From contig QJNS01000029.1 of assembly GCA_004154925.1 (NCBI GenBank), positions 369,084 to 433,083 on the forward strand: a stretch of DNA of 64,000 bases, given 5' to 3'. A program made the position numbers and the translations under genes. The notes under the pieces are model-generated. The model was not told the DNA's origin. It saw only the letters and a list, made by a program, of their open reading frames with translations, and did no database searches. The DNA is from Monosporascus cannonballus (lineage: Eukaryota > Ascomycota > Sordariomycetes > Xylariales). Position 1 is the first letter of the stretch, and every line of letters begins with the position of its first letter. Of the stretch, positions 1 through 10,989 are shown one piece after another.

Positions 1-1302
1 TAACTCAAATTTAATTTATTAATATGTTGAATTATTTTATATTTTGAAAAATATATACAAGTGAACATTATTTAAATTAAACTAATATGTTTTTAAAAGG
101 CGTATATAAAATTTAAAAAATTAATTTACTTTTTCTTAAAAATAAATACTAAATACAATGGACGCAATATTAAATATTTATATATTAGTAAATATTTTAT
201 TAAAAATTTTAATTATATATTGTTTGTTATATATACATATTTAAGCTTTTTAAAAATAATAACTCTTTTATATAATATATATTTGATGTATAATTTGTAA
301 CGATTCTTGCGTAATGTTATCTTTTTAGTAAATTATAATTTACAAAATTTATATTCTTGAATTATCTTTAAATATAATTCGTAATATCTAACTACAATAT
401 ATATAATATTTGGGAAATTAATATTTATATTAAGTAATATAATAATTTTAATTTAAAACTATAAAATCTTTAATATGTTAATAATATTAACCGGTAATAA
501 TTTAAACTTTATTTATCTATTATTAGATTTCATTTTTCTAAGTTCTTATATTTTAAAATGTTATAAATCTTCAAAAAGTGTTAAATTTAAAATACATTAA
601 GAAAATGTAAAATAGATATATAATTTTAATTATTAAATTAAAACATTGTGTAAACAAATTATTATATTATTTTGTGTTAATATATCCATATTATTTTTAC
701 TTATATTAATACGTACAGCATTAATTTGTAATTATTAGATTATTTTATATTTGTATTAAATACGTTATATATATAATAAAACGTTAAAAAATAAATTTAT
801 TATAAATTATTTGATTATTATGAAAGAATTATAATATATTATGTTAATATACTACATTACAAGTTTTGTGTTTTTAAAAAGTAATTTAATAATTTCAAAT
901 TAAGTAAATCAACAAAATAAAAATCTTAATAAACCAATTAAGATAATTATATATAGAAATAATATAAACATTGTTAATTAATATATAAAATAATCTAGCT
1001 GTATATTTATAAAGCTAATAATTAAAATTAAGTTTAATATTTAATCGTTTTTTTATTTTAATATTAACAATAAAAAGTCAAGATAAAATATATTATAGTC
1101 TTTTACAACTTATTTATTTTTTTAATATTTTAATATAATTGTATTTATATAAGAATTATTTATAAATAATTAATTACTTAATATTTTAAATATCTGCGGA
1201 TAATTATTTCGTAAAAAACTTGGTTTTATTTACGTAACTTTGTTATATATCTGAAAATAAGTAATGAAGATCTGTAAATATTCGTAAATTATTTTATTAA
1301 AA
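1..1302. other. RIP-degraded AT-rich DNA, no gene
   Basis: Extremely AT-rich sequence with stops in every frame. I see no open reading frame, RNA gene or recognisable element end here. It probably continues the degraded repeat that ends at 2642, but no left terminus could be found. Confidence 0.6.
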
Positions 1303-1432
1303 TTAAGCCTTATTTTAAAGATTATAGCTACGCTTACGGCGCAACTATAGCTAAATAACCTTTAATATTACGTTAATCTAATTTATAAAAAAATTATAAA
1401 AACACCAAAACCTCTAAAATAAGCTCTAATAG
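1303..1432. repeat. Hairpin-ended 130-bp module, copy 1
   Basis: The short module has inverted ends (about AAGCCTTATTTTAAAG at the left, CCTCTAAAATAAGCTC at the right) and an internal CGGCGCAACTATAGCT. Related copies lie at 7168-7296, 8502-8672, 42337-42495 (inverted) and 55880-56005 (inverted). The structure is MITE-like. It may be a separate insertion or an old part of the host element. Confidence 0.45.
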
Positions 1433-2642
1433 CAAAATATAATATTTTGGCCTTAATTAATATCGTTTTATATAAAAGTTATAATCTTTTTTTTTCAAAT
1501 TTCGTAAATAAAAAAATTATAAAAAATAATTAATTAATAAGAAAAGTTATATTGATATAAAGTTAAAAAAGGCCTTTAAACAGTATACCAAACTTTTAAA
1601 CTAAAGTTAATTTAATTAGGATATCAAAAAAAGTAAAGATTTTTTATTAATTTTATTTTTAATCCTAAATACCTTTATAAATACGATAAGGTAATTAAAA
1701 TATATAATATAATATTATGCGTTTTTTAAAAGTAATTAAATCTAGAAAAGGCTCGTTTAATTATATTTTCGCTTATACAGATTATAGTTATTACGTTATA
1801 TATATAAGGGTGTTTCGTATTTAGTTAATTTTAACCTTTTTATAGCCGTAATATAAAAATGATAACTTGTATGGCTAAAAAGATTACTAAACGGACTTTG
1901 TTTATATAAAATATATTAAGAAAACTCGATATACGATAATACGACCGATAATTCTAGTATTATAGCTATAAAGACGTTACGGTTATTTATTTTCTAAATT
2001 TAAATTTAATTATATTAATTTCAGATTGTATTTGAGAAATTCGAAAAAAATGCTATATATATATTCATTTATATTTAATGTGTATATAAGATATTAAATT
2101 TATCAAAATTAAATCAATTAGGTTATAAGTATAAAAATATTTCGGATTTAAATATTTTTAATTTCTTTATAATTACGACATAAAAATAATAATCCGTATA
2201 AATAAGAGGGTAATTAAATTGGTTTTTTTATATTAAATTATGTTTCGACAGCTTATAATAAAATGATATATATAATATTTATGTTATTATAATTAGAAAA
2301 GTGTTCTAGTTAATAATATTGTTAAATTTTAATTTAATTATATTAATTTATATTATTATTTAAAAAATTCGAAAAGGTTGCAATATACGTAATAACTTAT
2401 TTTTAACGTATATTTAAAATATCACAATTATATTACCTAAGACAGTTTTGTAAATAAAAATTCGATTATTTTATTAAGAAAAATGCTAAATAAAAGCTTT
2501 TTTACATAACTTTAATATAGACGTTATTAGTTCGTTACGAGGACACGTTATTTTATTGGTTAATTTTAGTGCCTTGGCGTAGTATATAAAAATATATCAA
2601 AAATAGAAACGAGCTAGCAAAGGCCTGAGCTAGCTGCGGTAA
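1303..2642 (+). mobile_element. Degraded TIR DNA-element remnant A, right end at 2642
   Basis: The segment ends in the terminus GGCCTGAGCTAGCTGCGGTAA. The same terminus occurs at 8479, 17627 and 56616, and in inverse orientation at 17880. Its body aligns base for base, allowing C-to-T and G-to-A changes, with 7168-8479. Examples are the shared stretch around ACGATAATACGACCG (about 1932 and 7775) and the run before the terminus reading AAAATAGAAACGAGC. No coding sequence survives. The terminus marks an abrupt change from AT-rich DNA to the GC-normal island. I cannot assign the superfamily; the ends would fit a TA or three-base target duplication. Confidence 0.6.
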
Positions 2643-3891
2643 TTCGTAATTGGAAATTTTAACGTAGGTGGGTGGGTAAGTGCAAACCTTATTCGGGACT
2701 CTGGCCCCGGAAATCCAAGGTGTACTCCGAATATAAATTTAGGATATCCAACTCGTGAAAAGCGGGATCGGCTACCAGATCAAGGTTCTGGTCCACCACA
2801 GCGCGGCGAGCAGCATGACTCAGCTTGTGGCTTGCGATTATCATCCCCCTTCGAGCGTGCTTTTTGTGGAACATCCCAAATGAGCGCCAGATGAAACGCG
2901 CGGCTGTGGCTCAGGCTCAGGCTAGCGCTGCATGCTAGTATGCCGCGCCTTATTACGAGGTCCCACAACATAAAGTACTAAGATCCCATCAGGCTACTAT
3001 GGTGTTATGGGTAATTTTTAGAACACTATTGGCTATGTTGGCCACAAGGCCCACCTAATAATAAATAGCAAAAGGCTACAATTATTGTCATATATCGCTG
3101 GCCGACCCACTTAAAAGCCAAACCTAATTTGTGTAGTGCGGCTACCAGCCCGGCCCACAGCTACATGGCAGTGTTGTAAATATTTTTGCCAGTTACCACG
3201 GTATGAAATATAGGGATAGTGCCTGATCTTGGCCCCACATGAAACCAATTAACCCCCCCGCAGCGGCACGTTCCGGTCAATGCTCGGTGGAGATTCTTTT
3301 AGCCCCCACGATCCTGGTTTCCAGTTAAAAGGGCGCTGGTCCTTTTCTGGCAGGTCAACGCCTCAAATGTAACCCGAAGTCGCTCAGCCTCGCATTCATG
3401 GCGTCGTTCTTCGCCTGATGGCACCGTGAGGTTGTCGCCCTAAATTCGGACCCGAAGATGCCGAAAAGCCGGGTAAAGCTTAATAGCCGATCATTCCCTG
3501 AAACGTCGTGACGATCCACTTCCGTCCTGGCTGTAAATTTTTAGACTATTATACGTCATATAGGAGGGCCTCGCGGACGGGGTGGAAGATTGGTTACTTG
3601 GTAGTTCTAATTAAAGAGGTAGTCCGAATTAGTTTCTATGCCTAAGCACTAGGCGCCACGGGCCTGCACAAAAGCTGAGAATCCTGATCGGGTTCCGCCT
3701 CGATATCCAGAGCCAAGCAGGGCATCGGGTATCTAGGTACCTCTATTGCCTCCGATTGCCAATATGGATTTCTACTCGTGCCTTTCCTTCGCCGGATTCT
3801 CCTGTGAATCAACGTCTCCCTCCATTTCACCTATCTCGAATTGCGTCTAGTGGAGCATTTCGTCAAAGAAACAAGACATAACACATATACG
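2643..3891. other. GC-normal island, intergenic, no supported gene
   Basis: Base composition switches to normal immediately after the element terminus at 2642, so this is unique or low-copy DNA spared from RIP. Short open frames exist, for example minus 2689-2874 (61 codons) and minus 3642-3830 (62 codons). I recognise no domain in them and cannot exclude chance. The part nearest 3892 should hold the promoter of the secreted-protein gene, but no motif there is convincing. Confidence 0.5.
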
Positions 3892-5451
3892 ATGTGGGAC
3901 ATAGTCAACTGGCAGGCTTTGTTTCTGCTTTTCTTTAGCCCACTGGTCTCCTGCATTGCAGACTCTTTTCCCAACCAAGTGCAGGAATTGCATGTGGAAT
4001 ATGTGCGGGCACCAAGAGGATATACGTTGCTGCCCCGTTTCACAAATTCCACGACATCCTCCTCTACCACCTCTTCAACAGATGCGCCACCGCCCTTGAC
4101 CACATTTCCCCCACCGACGGCCGTGTCGACCTCGGAAGTGACTTCGGTCACTACCAACACGCACACCAACATCGATGGCACCGAGGTTCCCGTATTGCAC
4201 GGGTGCTCCTTTTGCCCTTCTGGTAGCGACTCGGGGCTGATCCTCTTCGGCATCCCCGACGTTCCCGGCGTCTATCCGCCCCCACCTAACCCGTAAGTGA
4301 GGGCTATCTCGCAATAATCTACTTGTAAAATTCCCGCGCTAACTCCAGTTCTACTAGGCCGCTCCCAGGATTTCCTACGTGAGCTTCCCCCTAATTTGTA
4401 GCTGGATGTATGAACAAACGGAATGATTGACACTGTACGTGATACAGAATCACGATAGGAAACGATGGGAACCCGACCGAGGACGATGGTCCGACGACGA
4501 CTACTTCAAGTACCAGCGTGAGTCTTACTCAAGATTCTAACTCGCCGGAGAAAGGGGACGTGCACGCTAATGAAGGACAAATAGACAACGTCAACGAGCA
4601 CCACAACGAGCGGCACGACTCCATCAAGCAGCTCAGAAGCACCGACCTCTACCATGGTTGAGGTAGTATGGGAAGACTGGGGCAACACCGAGGAGAGCCC
4701 GAGCGAGGACGACGAGGCAGCCGACTATGCACAGTCCCAAATCGACGCGGCGTTTGGAAGCTCTAGGGTTACTACTTCTTCCTCTGCTTCTACTTCCTCT
4801 GCTTCTACTTCCTCTGCTTCTACTTCCTCTGCTTCTACTTCTTTGGTATCTACGTCTTCTGTCACTACTTCGTCCGCTAGTAATTCCTCCGCCACCCCAT
4901 CCCCTTCGAGCACAACCTCGTCGGTCCCCACAACATTGCCAACATCGACGACTACACAACACACACCGACGCCGACGACGCCACTAGAGCGGGGCCCTAT
5001 CATCTGCCACAATGAGGCCGACTTCCCGGGGCACGCGGACATCAACCCTGGTGCGCAGGACGAGTTCTCGACCGACTTCAGCGGGCTGGATGACGTGGAC
5101 GAGTACCTGGGCCCCGGATCGCCGGCCATCGAGCTCAACACCAAGGACGGCGACGGTGTCTCATACCAGTACTCGGCGTCCTGGATAGAAGGCTGCGTAA
5201 CCAGTGTCGACAAGCAGAGCTACCGGTTCCCGCTCGGATCGCCCAGCCAGATCACAGCATACCTGCTTGTGAGGGAGGCTTTCACAAAGTGTAAGTCTTA
5301 TTACTTGGATTTCCTCTATTTTCTTGTCTTTGTCCGCCACACTTCTGTTACTCTGTCCGTTGACTAACCTTGTTGCGCAGGTGATAACGGCGGCGTGGGG
5401 GGGAAATCACAAGCTGGCTGCTTGATGTTTGAGTTTACAGGGGGGAGGTAG
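3892..5451 (+). CDS. Secreted Ser/Thr-rich protein, five exons, about 422 aa
   Basis: Exons 3892-4292, 4358-4378, 4448-4517, 4585-5290 and 5381-5451 join in one frame to a TAG at 5449. The introns (65, 69, 67 and 90 bp) start GTAAGT or GTGAGT, end in AG, and most carry CTAAC-like branch sites. I start at the ATG at 3892 because a signal peptide follows directly (hydrophobic ALFLLFFSPLVSC). After it come a Ser/Thr/Pro-rich stretch, a short HGCSFCPSG motif, the linker PPPPNPPLPGFPTITIG, an acidic patch around residues 190-215, and the Ser/Thr repeats (about 226-290). Last is a four-Cys domain (about 303-422) with motifs ICHNEADFPG, WIEGCV, FTKCDNGGVGG and GCLMFEFTGGR. From memory, such C-terminal domains occur on fungal secreted proteins including some GH18 chitinase-like ones; no catalytic domain is present here. 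Likely an extracellular or wall-linked protein. Exon 2 is only 21 bp, so the model needs transcript support. Confidence 0.8.
4776..4850 (+). repeat. 15-bp coding minisatellite in the secreted-protein gene
   Basis: About four tandem copies of the unit TCTGCTTCTACTTCC encode repeated Ser-Ala-Ser-Thr-Ser. The copies are nearly identical, then decay into variants (Leu-Val-Ser-Thr-Ser, Val-Thr-Thr-Ser-Ser). The near identity suggests recent copy-number change. The encoded stretch would be a heavily O-glycosylated stalk. Confidence 0.9.
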
Positions 5452-5465
5452 TTTAAGTTAAGCTA

Positions 5466-5672
5466 GGGTTTGCAATGGGTACCCAAATGGGTACCCATCA
5501 CTACTCACGACGTAAATTCACACGTCATAAAAGCTTAATACTTAGGGCTTCCTAGAAAGATTTATTATACAAGTAATTCTGTATTGTTTACAGATGTCTA
5601 TTATTTATTTATGATTGAAAATATCATCCGTGGGTAGTGATGGGTACCCATTTGAGTACCCATTGCAAACCC
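5466..5672. mobile_element. 207-bp MITE with ~44-bp inverted ends and TA target duplication
   Basis: The left end GGGTTTGCAATGGGTACCCA and its continuation are repeated in reverse complement at the right end, with about two mismatches over 44 bp. TA dinucleotides flank both ends (5464-5465 and 5673-5674). This fits a non-autonomous Tc1/mariner-type element. It starts 14 bp after the stop codon of the secreted-protein gene, so it probably forms part of that gene's 3' UTR or supplies its polyadenylation region. It is not RIP-mutated, as expected for so short a repeat. Confidence 0.85.
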
Positions 5673-5945
5673 TAAGTTAAGCAACATATAAAAACGATAT
5701 AGTCGAATAGAAGTCTTCGTAAATTCATCCTTTTAAATAATCACTTTTTGGCCGCCAATTATCCAATCTAGTCAGTGTATCTAAGACCGCGCCACCCTTT
5801 TCTTGCAAGGCAATGGGGAGCAAAAAATTCCACAATCATTTATAAGTATCGTGTTGGGAGTTTGGGTGTAGTGGGTATAAAACTTCCACTTTCGGGGCCT
5901 TTGAATTTAGCAACATGGCTTAAAGGAGCTTCAATTGCAACTCAA

Positions 5946-5950
<5 letters not shown>
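5673..5950. other. Intergenic, moderately AT-rich
   Basis: I see no gene or repeat. A short plus-strand open frame runs into the poly-G tract and is not supported. Confidence 0.4.
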
Positions 5951-6005
<55 letters not shown>

Positions 6006-6041
6006 NNNNNNNNCCCCCCCCCCCCCCCCCCCCCCCCCCCC
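5951..6041. other. Assembly gap: poly-G, 8 N, poly-C
   Basis: There are 55 consecutive G (5951-6005), eight N (6006-6013) and 28 consecutive C (6014-6041). A G tract meeting a C tract across Ns is most simply a sequencing or gap-closure artefact at a low-complexity or palindromic site. Open frames through it are meaningless. Confidence 0.9.
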
Positions 6042-6790
6042 AAGGTGCATTAACGCCTCCCACTCTTCTTCCAGGCTGGTCGCATAAGCAGGGGCATATA
6101 TCGTTACAACTTGCGCTGAGCGCCATGTCTTCGGGCCACCCAACTTTGAGATGAGCACTAATACATTACGCCCCCGGCTCTCCAGCGAGAAGATGAAATG
6201 CTGGAACCCTACTCACCAATTAGGGGGGTTGCTGGCTTCAGAGACTCCCCAAAGCATGTACCCGATGTTTCAATATAGCAATGGTTTAAACAAGCTCCGG
6301 TAATATTAATTCAATATAAACGAGCTTCATCCCTGTAATACTGGGAGGGGGGGGGGTTTAATGTGCACGGGCTAGGGCCGCTTAGGAAGCGTTTGAGCAA
6401 TTACAAAAAGTCAATGCAAAACCAAACCGATCAATCCAGGATGACGAGATTGTTGCATAGCCCCACCCCGAGAAGGTCGAATCGATCAAAGATGAGAGTC
6501 GTCGACGAGATGCTTCGTAGCATTGCCGAATCCCACCAGGAAAGGCCGGCCTAGACAATTAAATCCGAAGCACTCTGCGTCGGCATGCATTCCTGCCGTC
6601 CGTCTATACGCACAGTATTGTTTTGAAGCCGGTCGTTCACTAGATCAGGCAGCTACGTTGCCGTAATCATGGATGACACAGCCCATATATTTTACCAATC
6701 CGCTACGGTATCCCTTAGAACTTCATTAAATCGTATCACGTGCCAGGGCTCTATGGCCCGTAAAAATGCATCTAATATAATTTGATTATA
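6042..6790. other. GC-normal island, right part; no supported gene
   Basis: Two open frames have protein-like composition but no recognisable domain. One is on the minus strand ending in the gap (about 6042-6158, containing VVTIYAPAYATSLEEEWEAL). The other is on the plus strand at 6363-6554 (63 codons, basic). A ten-G run lies at 6347-6356. They could be exons of genes cut by the gap or decayed genes. Normal composition stops near 6790. Confidence 0.35.
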
Positions 6791-7167
6791 TGCTTTTAGG
6801 TATATTTTATAAAGTATTATACATAGTAGCAACGTTAAAAGTTTTATATTAAAACGCTGTTATTTTTATAAACTTGTTAAAAATTTTATTATTAAAATTA
6901 TTTGCGTTACTTCTTTTAAAGTTAACTTTTTAAAGTATTTGTTTTAAAATTATATATTAATACTTTTACAACTTTTAAACTTTTTCTTATTTTTGTAAAA
7001 ATTATTATAATTTAAAAACTTTTAAAATTTGTAAATCATTTAGATAATTAACTTTTTATTCGTACTAGGTTAAAGTTCGTTATCAATATTATAGGTGTTA
7101 TAGCAGAGCCTCGGCGATTCGTGTCACGATCTGATAAAGCTGCGGTCTTTAGGTTATCTTATTAAAA
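6791..7167. other. RIP-degraded AT-rich DNA
   Basis: AT-rich sequence with stops in all frames, except for a short less mutated patch around 7100-7145. No feature identified. Confidence 0.5.
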
Positions 7168-7296
7168 TCAGGCTCTATTTTAGAGGTTATAGCTGTATTT
7201 ATGGCGCAGCTGTAACTAAGTAACTTTTAGTACCACGTTAACCTAAGTCGTAAAGGACCCATAAAAATAATAAAGTCTCTAAAATAAGGCCTAATA
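7168..7296. repeat. Hairpin-ended module, copy 2
   Basis: Inverted ends GGCTCTATTTTAGAGG and GTCTCTAAAATAAGGCC bracket about 100 bp containing ATGGCGCAGCTGTAAC. Same module as at 1303-1432. Confidence 0.5.
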
Positions 7297-8479
7297 TCAA
7301 ATTGTAATTATTTAGTTCCGTTTTATACGTTTTTATTTAAAATTTTAATTTTTTTTAAAAAAAATTATGAATATAATAATAAGAAAAATTAGAAATATAT
7401 ACAACCTTAAAAAAGCTTTTTAACTATATATATAATTTTTAGTCGGGGTTAATTTGGTAAAAATATTTAAAAATAAGTTAAAATTTCGGTTTTATATATA
7501 TCTTTAAACCGGAACACTCTAATAGTTGCGATAGTACAATTACCGGATATAATATTTTTAATAAATTTTCTAACGGTAATTTAATATTGGAAAAGTCCGT
7601 ATAGTTATGTTTTTGTCCGTACGGATTATAGTTGTTATGTTGTAGTTATCAGAGCGTTCTAGATTTGGTTGTCCTTAACCTTTTTATGGGCTACGACGTA
7701 AAAACGACAGCTTATACGGGTAAAATAATAGCTGGACGGGTTTTTCTTCTTTTGGATATATTAAAGAAATTCGGCGTACGATAATACGACCGGTAATTAT
7801 ATTATCGCAATCCATAAGGGTATTACGGCCGGTTATTTCTTAAATCTAAACTTAATTATATCGGCCTTAATTTTAACCTTAAAACATTCAAAACATTTCT
7901 ATAAATATATTAGTTTATATTTGTTGAATACTTTAACTATTAAATTCATTAAATTTAAATCAATTATGTTATACTAATAAAAACATTTCAAATTTAATTA
8001 TTCTTAACCATTTTATAATTACAACGTAATAATGACAGCCCGAGAAAAATATAGTTAAACGGGCTTTTTTATATTAAATTATCTTTAAACGACATGTAAT
8101 AAAATAATGTACGCGATATTTATATTATCGCAATTATGAAAACGTTACGATCGGTAATTTTACAGAATTTTAACTTAATTATATTAGCCTTAATTTTGAT
8201 CGAAAAAATTTGAAAAACTTTTATACGCATATTAACTTATATTCGACGTATATTTAAAATATTAAATATATTCGATTTATATTACTTACAAAAATTAAAA
8301 AATTTCTTCCAAAAAATATAGAACGAAAACGTTTTTCTGTAACTTGAACTTAGGCCTCGCTGGTTCGTTTCGGGGATGCGTTATTCGATTAGTCAATTTT
8401 AACGCCTTGGCGTAATACATAAAAATACATCAAAAATAGAAACGAGCCAGCCAGCACAGACCTGAGCTAGCTGAGGTAA
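7168..8479 (+). mobile_element. Degraded TIR DNA-element remnant B, right end at 8479
   Basis: Collinear with remnant A at 1303-2642 and ending in CCTGAGCTAGCTGAGGTAA. Compared with A it keeps more C and G. No transposase frame can be read. The left terminus is not visible, so the piece may be truncated. Confidence 0.6.
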
Positions 8480-8483
8480 CCTC

Positions 8484-8955
8484 TTGCCTCATCGTGATCA
8501 GGACCCCATTTTGGAGGTTGTGGCTGCGCCCGCGGCGCAGCAGTCGTAGCCACAGCTATAGCTTTTGATCAAGAAGTAGCTGTTAGAGGTCCAATGTATC
8601 AGCTAAATTCCTTTAAGAATAATACCTATAAAAATAATAAAACTTCCAAAATAAGGCTAATAATAAATTATAATTTTTCGTACCGTTTAATACGTTCTTA
8701 TATAAATTTGCAAAATTTTTATTATTAATTTTAATAATATATATTAATTATAAAATCCTTAATACTTTAATTTATGTAATTAAATACAAAATTAAGATTT
8801 TTGTTTTAAATATAATAATAATCTTAATTAATATAAAATAAAATTTATTATAATAAGGAAATAGCGTAAAATTTCGATTAATATATATTATAATTTTTTT
8901 TAAAAAATTATTACAATAATAATATAATTTTATAAACTAAAATAATAACATATAA
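8484..8955 (+). repeat. Dispersed repeat beginning TTGCCTCATCGTGATCAGG
   Basis: This stretch is the reverse complement of 42032-42512, over about 470 bp, apart from RIP-type changes. The first 100 bp are little mutated, while the rest fades into AT-rich DNA. It includes a copy of the hairpin module (8502-8672) with ends CCCCATTTTGGAGGTTGT and CTTCCAAAATAAGG. It starts four bases after the terminus of remnant B. The two copies are probably ends of two separate elements of one family, not the two ends of one element, because the partner lies deep inside a later nest. Confidence 0.6.
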
Positions 8956-10545
8956 CGCTTAAAATCGTTTATAATAAATTTCGAAACATAGTTTTTTCTG
9001 AATTTATTAAATATAGAGAATGTATTTAAATATTTAATTTTTCAAAATAAAATATTTATTTTTATCCCATATTTTTACCAGTTTTTTTATTAATATAAAC
9101 GTAATTAACCTATATGCCTATGTTATGGATACGGCCGATAACTTTACGAAAACCTTATATTATCGGTTTATTCGCCTTAAATTAGGCGTTATATTTAACG
9201 GATAAGGCTGTATTTTACGGAAAAAAATAAATTATTATAATGTATAATTTTGTTTTCGGAAAGTTTAATATTTTTTGGTTATTAAAATAAGTTTCTGAAA
9301 ATTGTTAATTATTTAAACCTTTTTAATAATTGATTTACTTAGTATTAACGAAATATATTTATTATCGGAATAATACAATATCCAGTTTAAATATATTAAT
9401 ATCCGTAATTTACGTTTTCTTTTCCTTATTTATATATATTAATTTATATATATAATAATTATTAATAATATTACAAAACAAATTGCGAAATATGACATTT
9501 TTCGTTAAATCGGCGGCTTAATTAAATGTAATTATAAAACGAAAATCTAACATTTTAATATTAATAGTTTCGAAATTCACATTATTATTTTCCTTTGCCT
9601 CAAAAACTAACGTTCAAAATAAAAATACTTGAGTTTTTTAATAATTAATATATTTAAATTATTCACTAATATTTCCTTAATCTAATTTAATAATTTATGT
9701 TTTATTATTAAAATTATCGTTAATATTAATAATTACGCGAAAATTATAAACATCCGTAATCACTTAATTAGGATTATAATAAATTAAAAGTATTTGTTGA
9801 AGATTATAAACAAAATTATTAAGTTTTATATTTCGGAAATACCCGAAAGTAATAAAACCTTACTTCATAAATAAGGTAAATAACCGCTATGTTTTGTGGA
9901 AATTATCCTCACTATAATAATTAAAATTATATAAAAAATATATAGAAATATTTGAATTATTATTATTATAAACTTATTTTATTTTCTTTTTCGTAATATA
10001 TAATTATTATTTTTTTAAATATATAATTACCTAGTTTAAAAATTTAAATTAATAAAAAATAGATGCTTTTATAAAACATTAATTTTGGTCCAAAATAATA
10101 TAAATTATGTTAAGTTTAAATAATAATTCTTCCAGTAAAAAGGGAAATTTAGACTTTTTTGCGAAAATTATAAATTTTCCGTTTAATATATTATAATATT
10201 TATATATAGTAAAACTCTACTTAATTAAAATTAAAGTTTTTTATAAGTTTTTTTTAATATATTAATTAATCAATTAATCCGAATAATGGAATTAATAATT
10301 TGGCTTCAATCGTTATAAAAAATTTAATTACGAATAAAATTTTTAAATATTATATAAATCTTTTTATATTAACACTAGAAATTTAAGATACGCGTAAGTA
10401 TATTCTGTTCTAAGGGCTTAACCTGGTAAAACTAAGAAAATTCGGATTTATCGTGTTTTAAAAAGGAAAATAATAATATCACGGATTTAAATTATAATTA
10501 TTATACGCATTAGGATTTAAAAATGGTAAATAAATTTAATTAAAA
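8956..10545. other. RIP-degraded DNA, host of Gyp-F
   Basis: AT-rich with no readable frame. The bases TAAAA at 10541-10545 are the left target duplication of Gyp-F. This stretch and 17340-17627 were continuous before that insertion. Confidence 0.6.
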
Positions 10546-10966
10546 TGTTACGACCTGACAAGCCACGGCCTCCAGAAACGGTCACAACAAGAAGGCCAAG
10601 AAAACTATGTGGATCAGGTTACGTAATGGATCACCAACTCACTGGTGGTAAGCCAGTGAGCCGGATCACCAACTTACAGGTAGTGAGCTAGTGAGCCGGA
10701 TCACCAATTCACTGGTGGTGAGCCAGTGAGCCGGATCACCAATTTATTGGTGGTGAATTAGCTAACGGAATAAGAATATATATGTTTATTAGTTTCATAA
10801 TTTAAATAGTTTTAGCTTATAATATAATATTGTTACTTAAGGCATTTTTAATATTACGAAATATAATATATTACTGTATTTATTATTTAAATTCTTACGA
10901 TATTTTTATTAATATAAATCCGTTAATTTAAGATTTAATAATTAGTTAAATTATTTAGCCGTTATA
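10546..10966 (+). repeat. 5' LTR of Gyp-F
   Basis: Starts TGTTACGACCTG and ends GCCGTTATA (intact form GCCGTCACA at the other LTR). The U3 part holds tandem hairpin repeats at 10627-10765; the downstream half is shared with the LTRs of Gyp-B, C and D. Confidence 0.95.
10627..10765 (+). repeat. Tandem ~36-bp hairpin repeats in the Gyp-F U3
   Basis: About four copies of a unit starting GGATCACCAACTCACTGG and ending with GTGAGCC. Each unit is itself nearly palindromic (CACCAACTCACTGGTGGTGAG-like). Matching copies lie at about 16999-17130 in the 3' LTR. The placement in U3 suggests enhancer-like or protein-binding repeats; that is inference. Confidence 0.85.
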
Positions 10967-10989
10967 CGTTATAAGTTTTTGTTTAATAA

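Noticed and set aside
4633..4987. Arg/Ser-rich (minus) and Leu-rich (plus) ORFs over the repeat
   Set aside because: Other-frame readings of the Ser/Thr-coding 15-bp repeat.
3831..5213. Minus-strand ORFs of 140 and 162 codons opposite the secreted-protein gene
   Set aside because: They are mirror frames of the spliced plus-strand gene, whose exon joints keep one frame through consensus introns.
5951..6041. G-quadruplex-forming or palindromic regulatory tract
   Set aside because: The G and C runs flank Ns and look like a gap-filling artefact.
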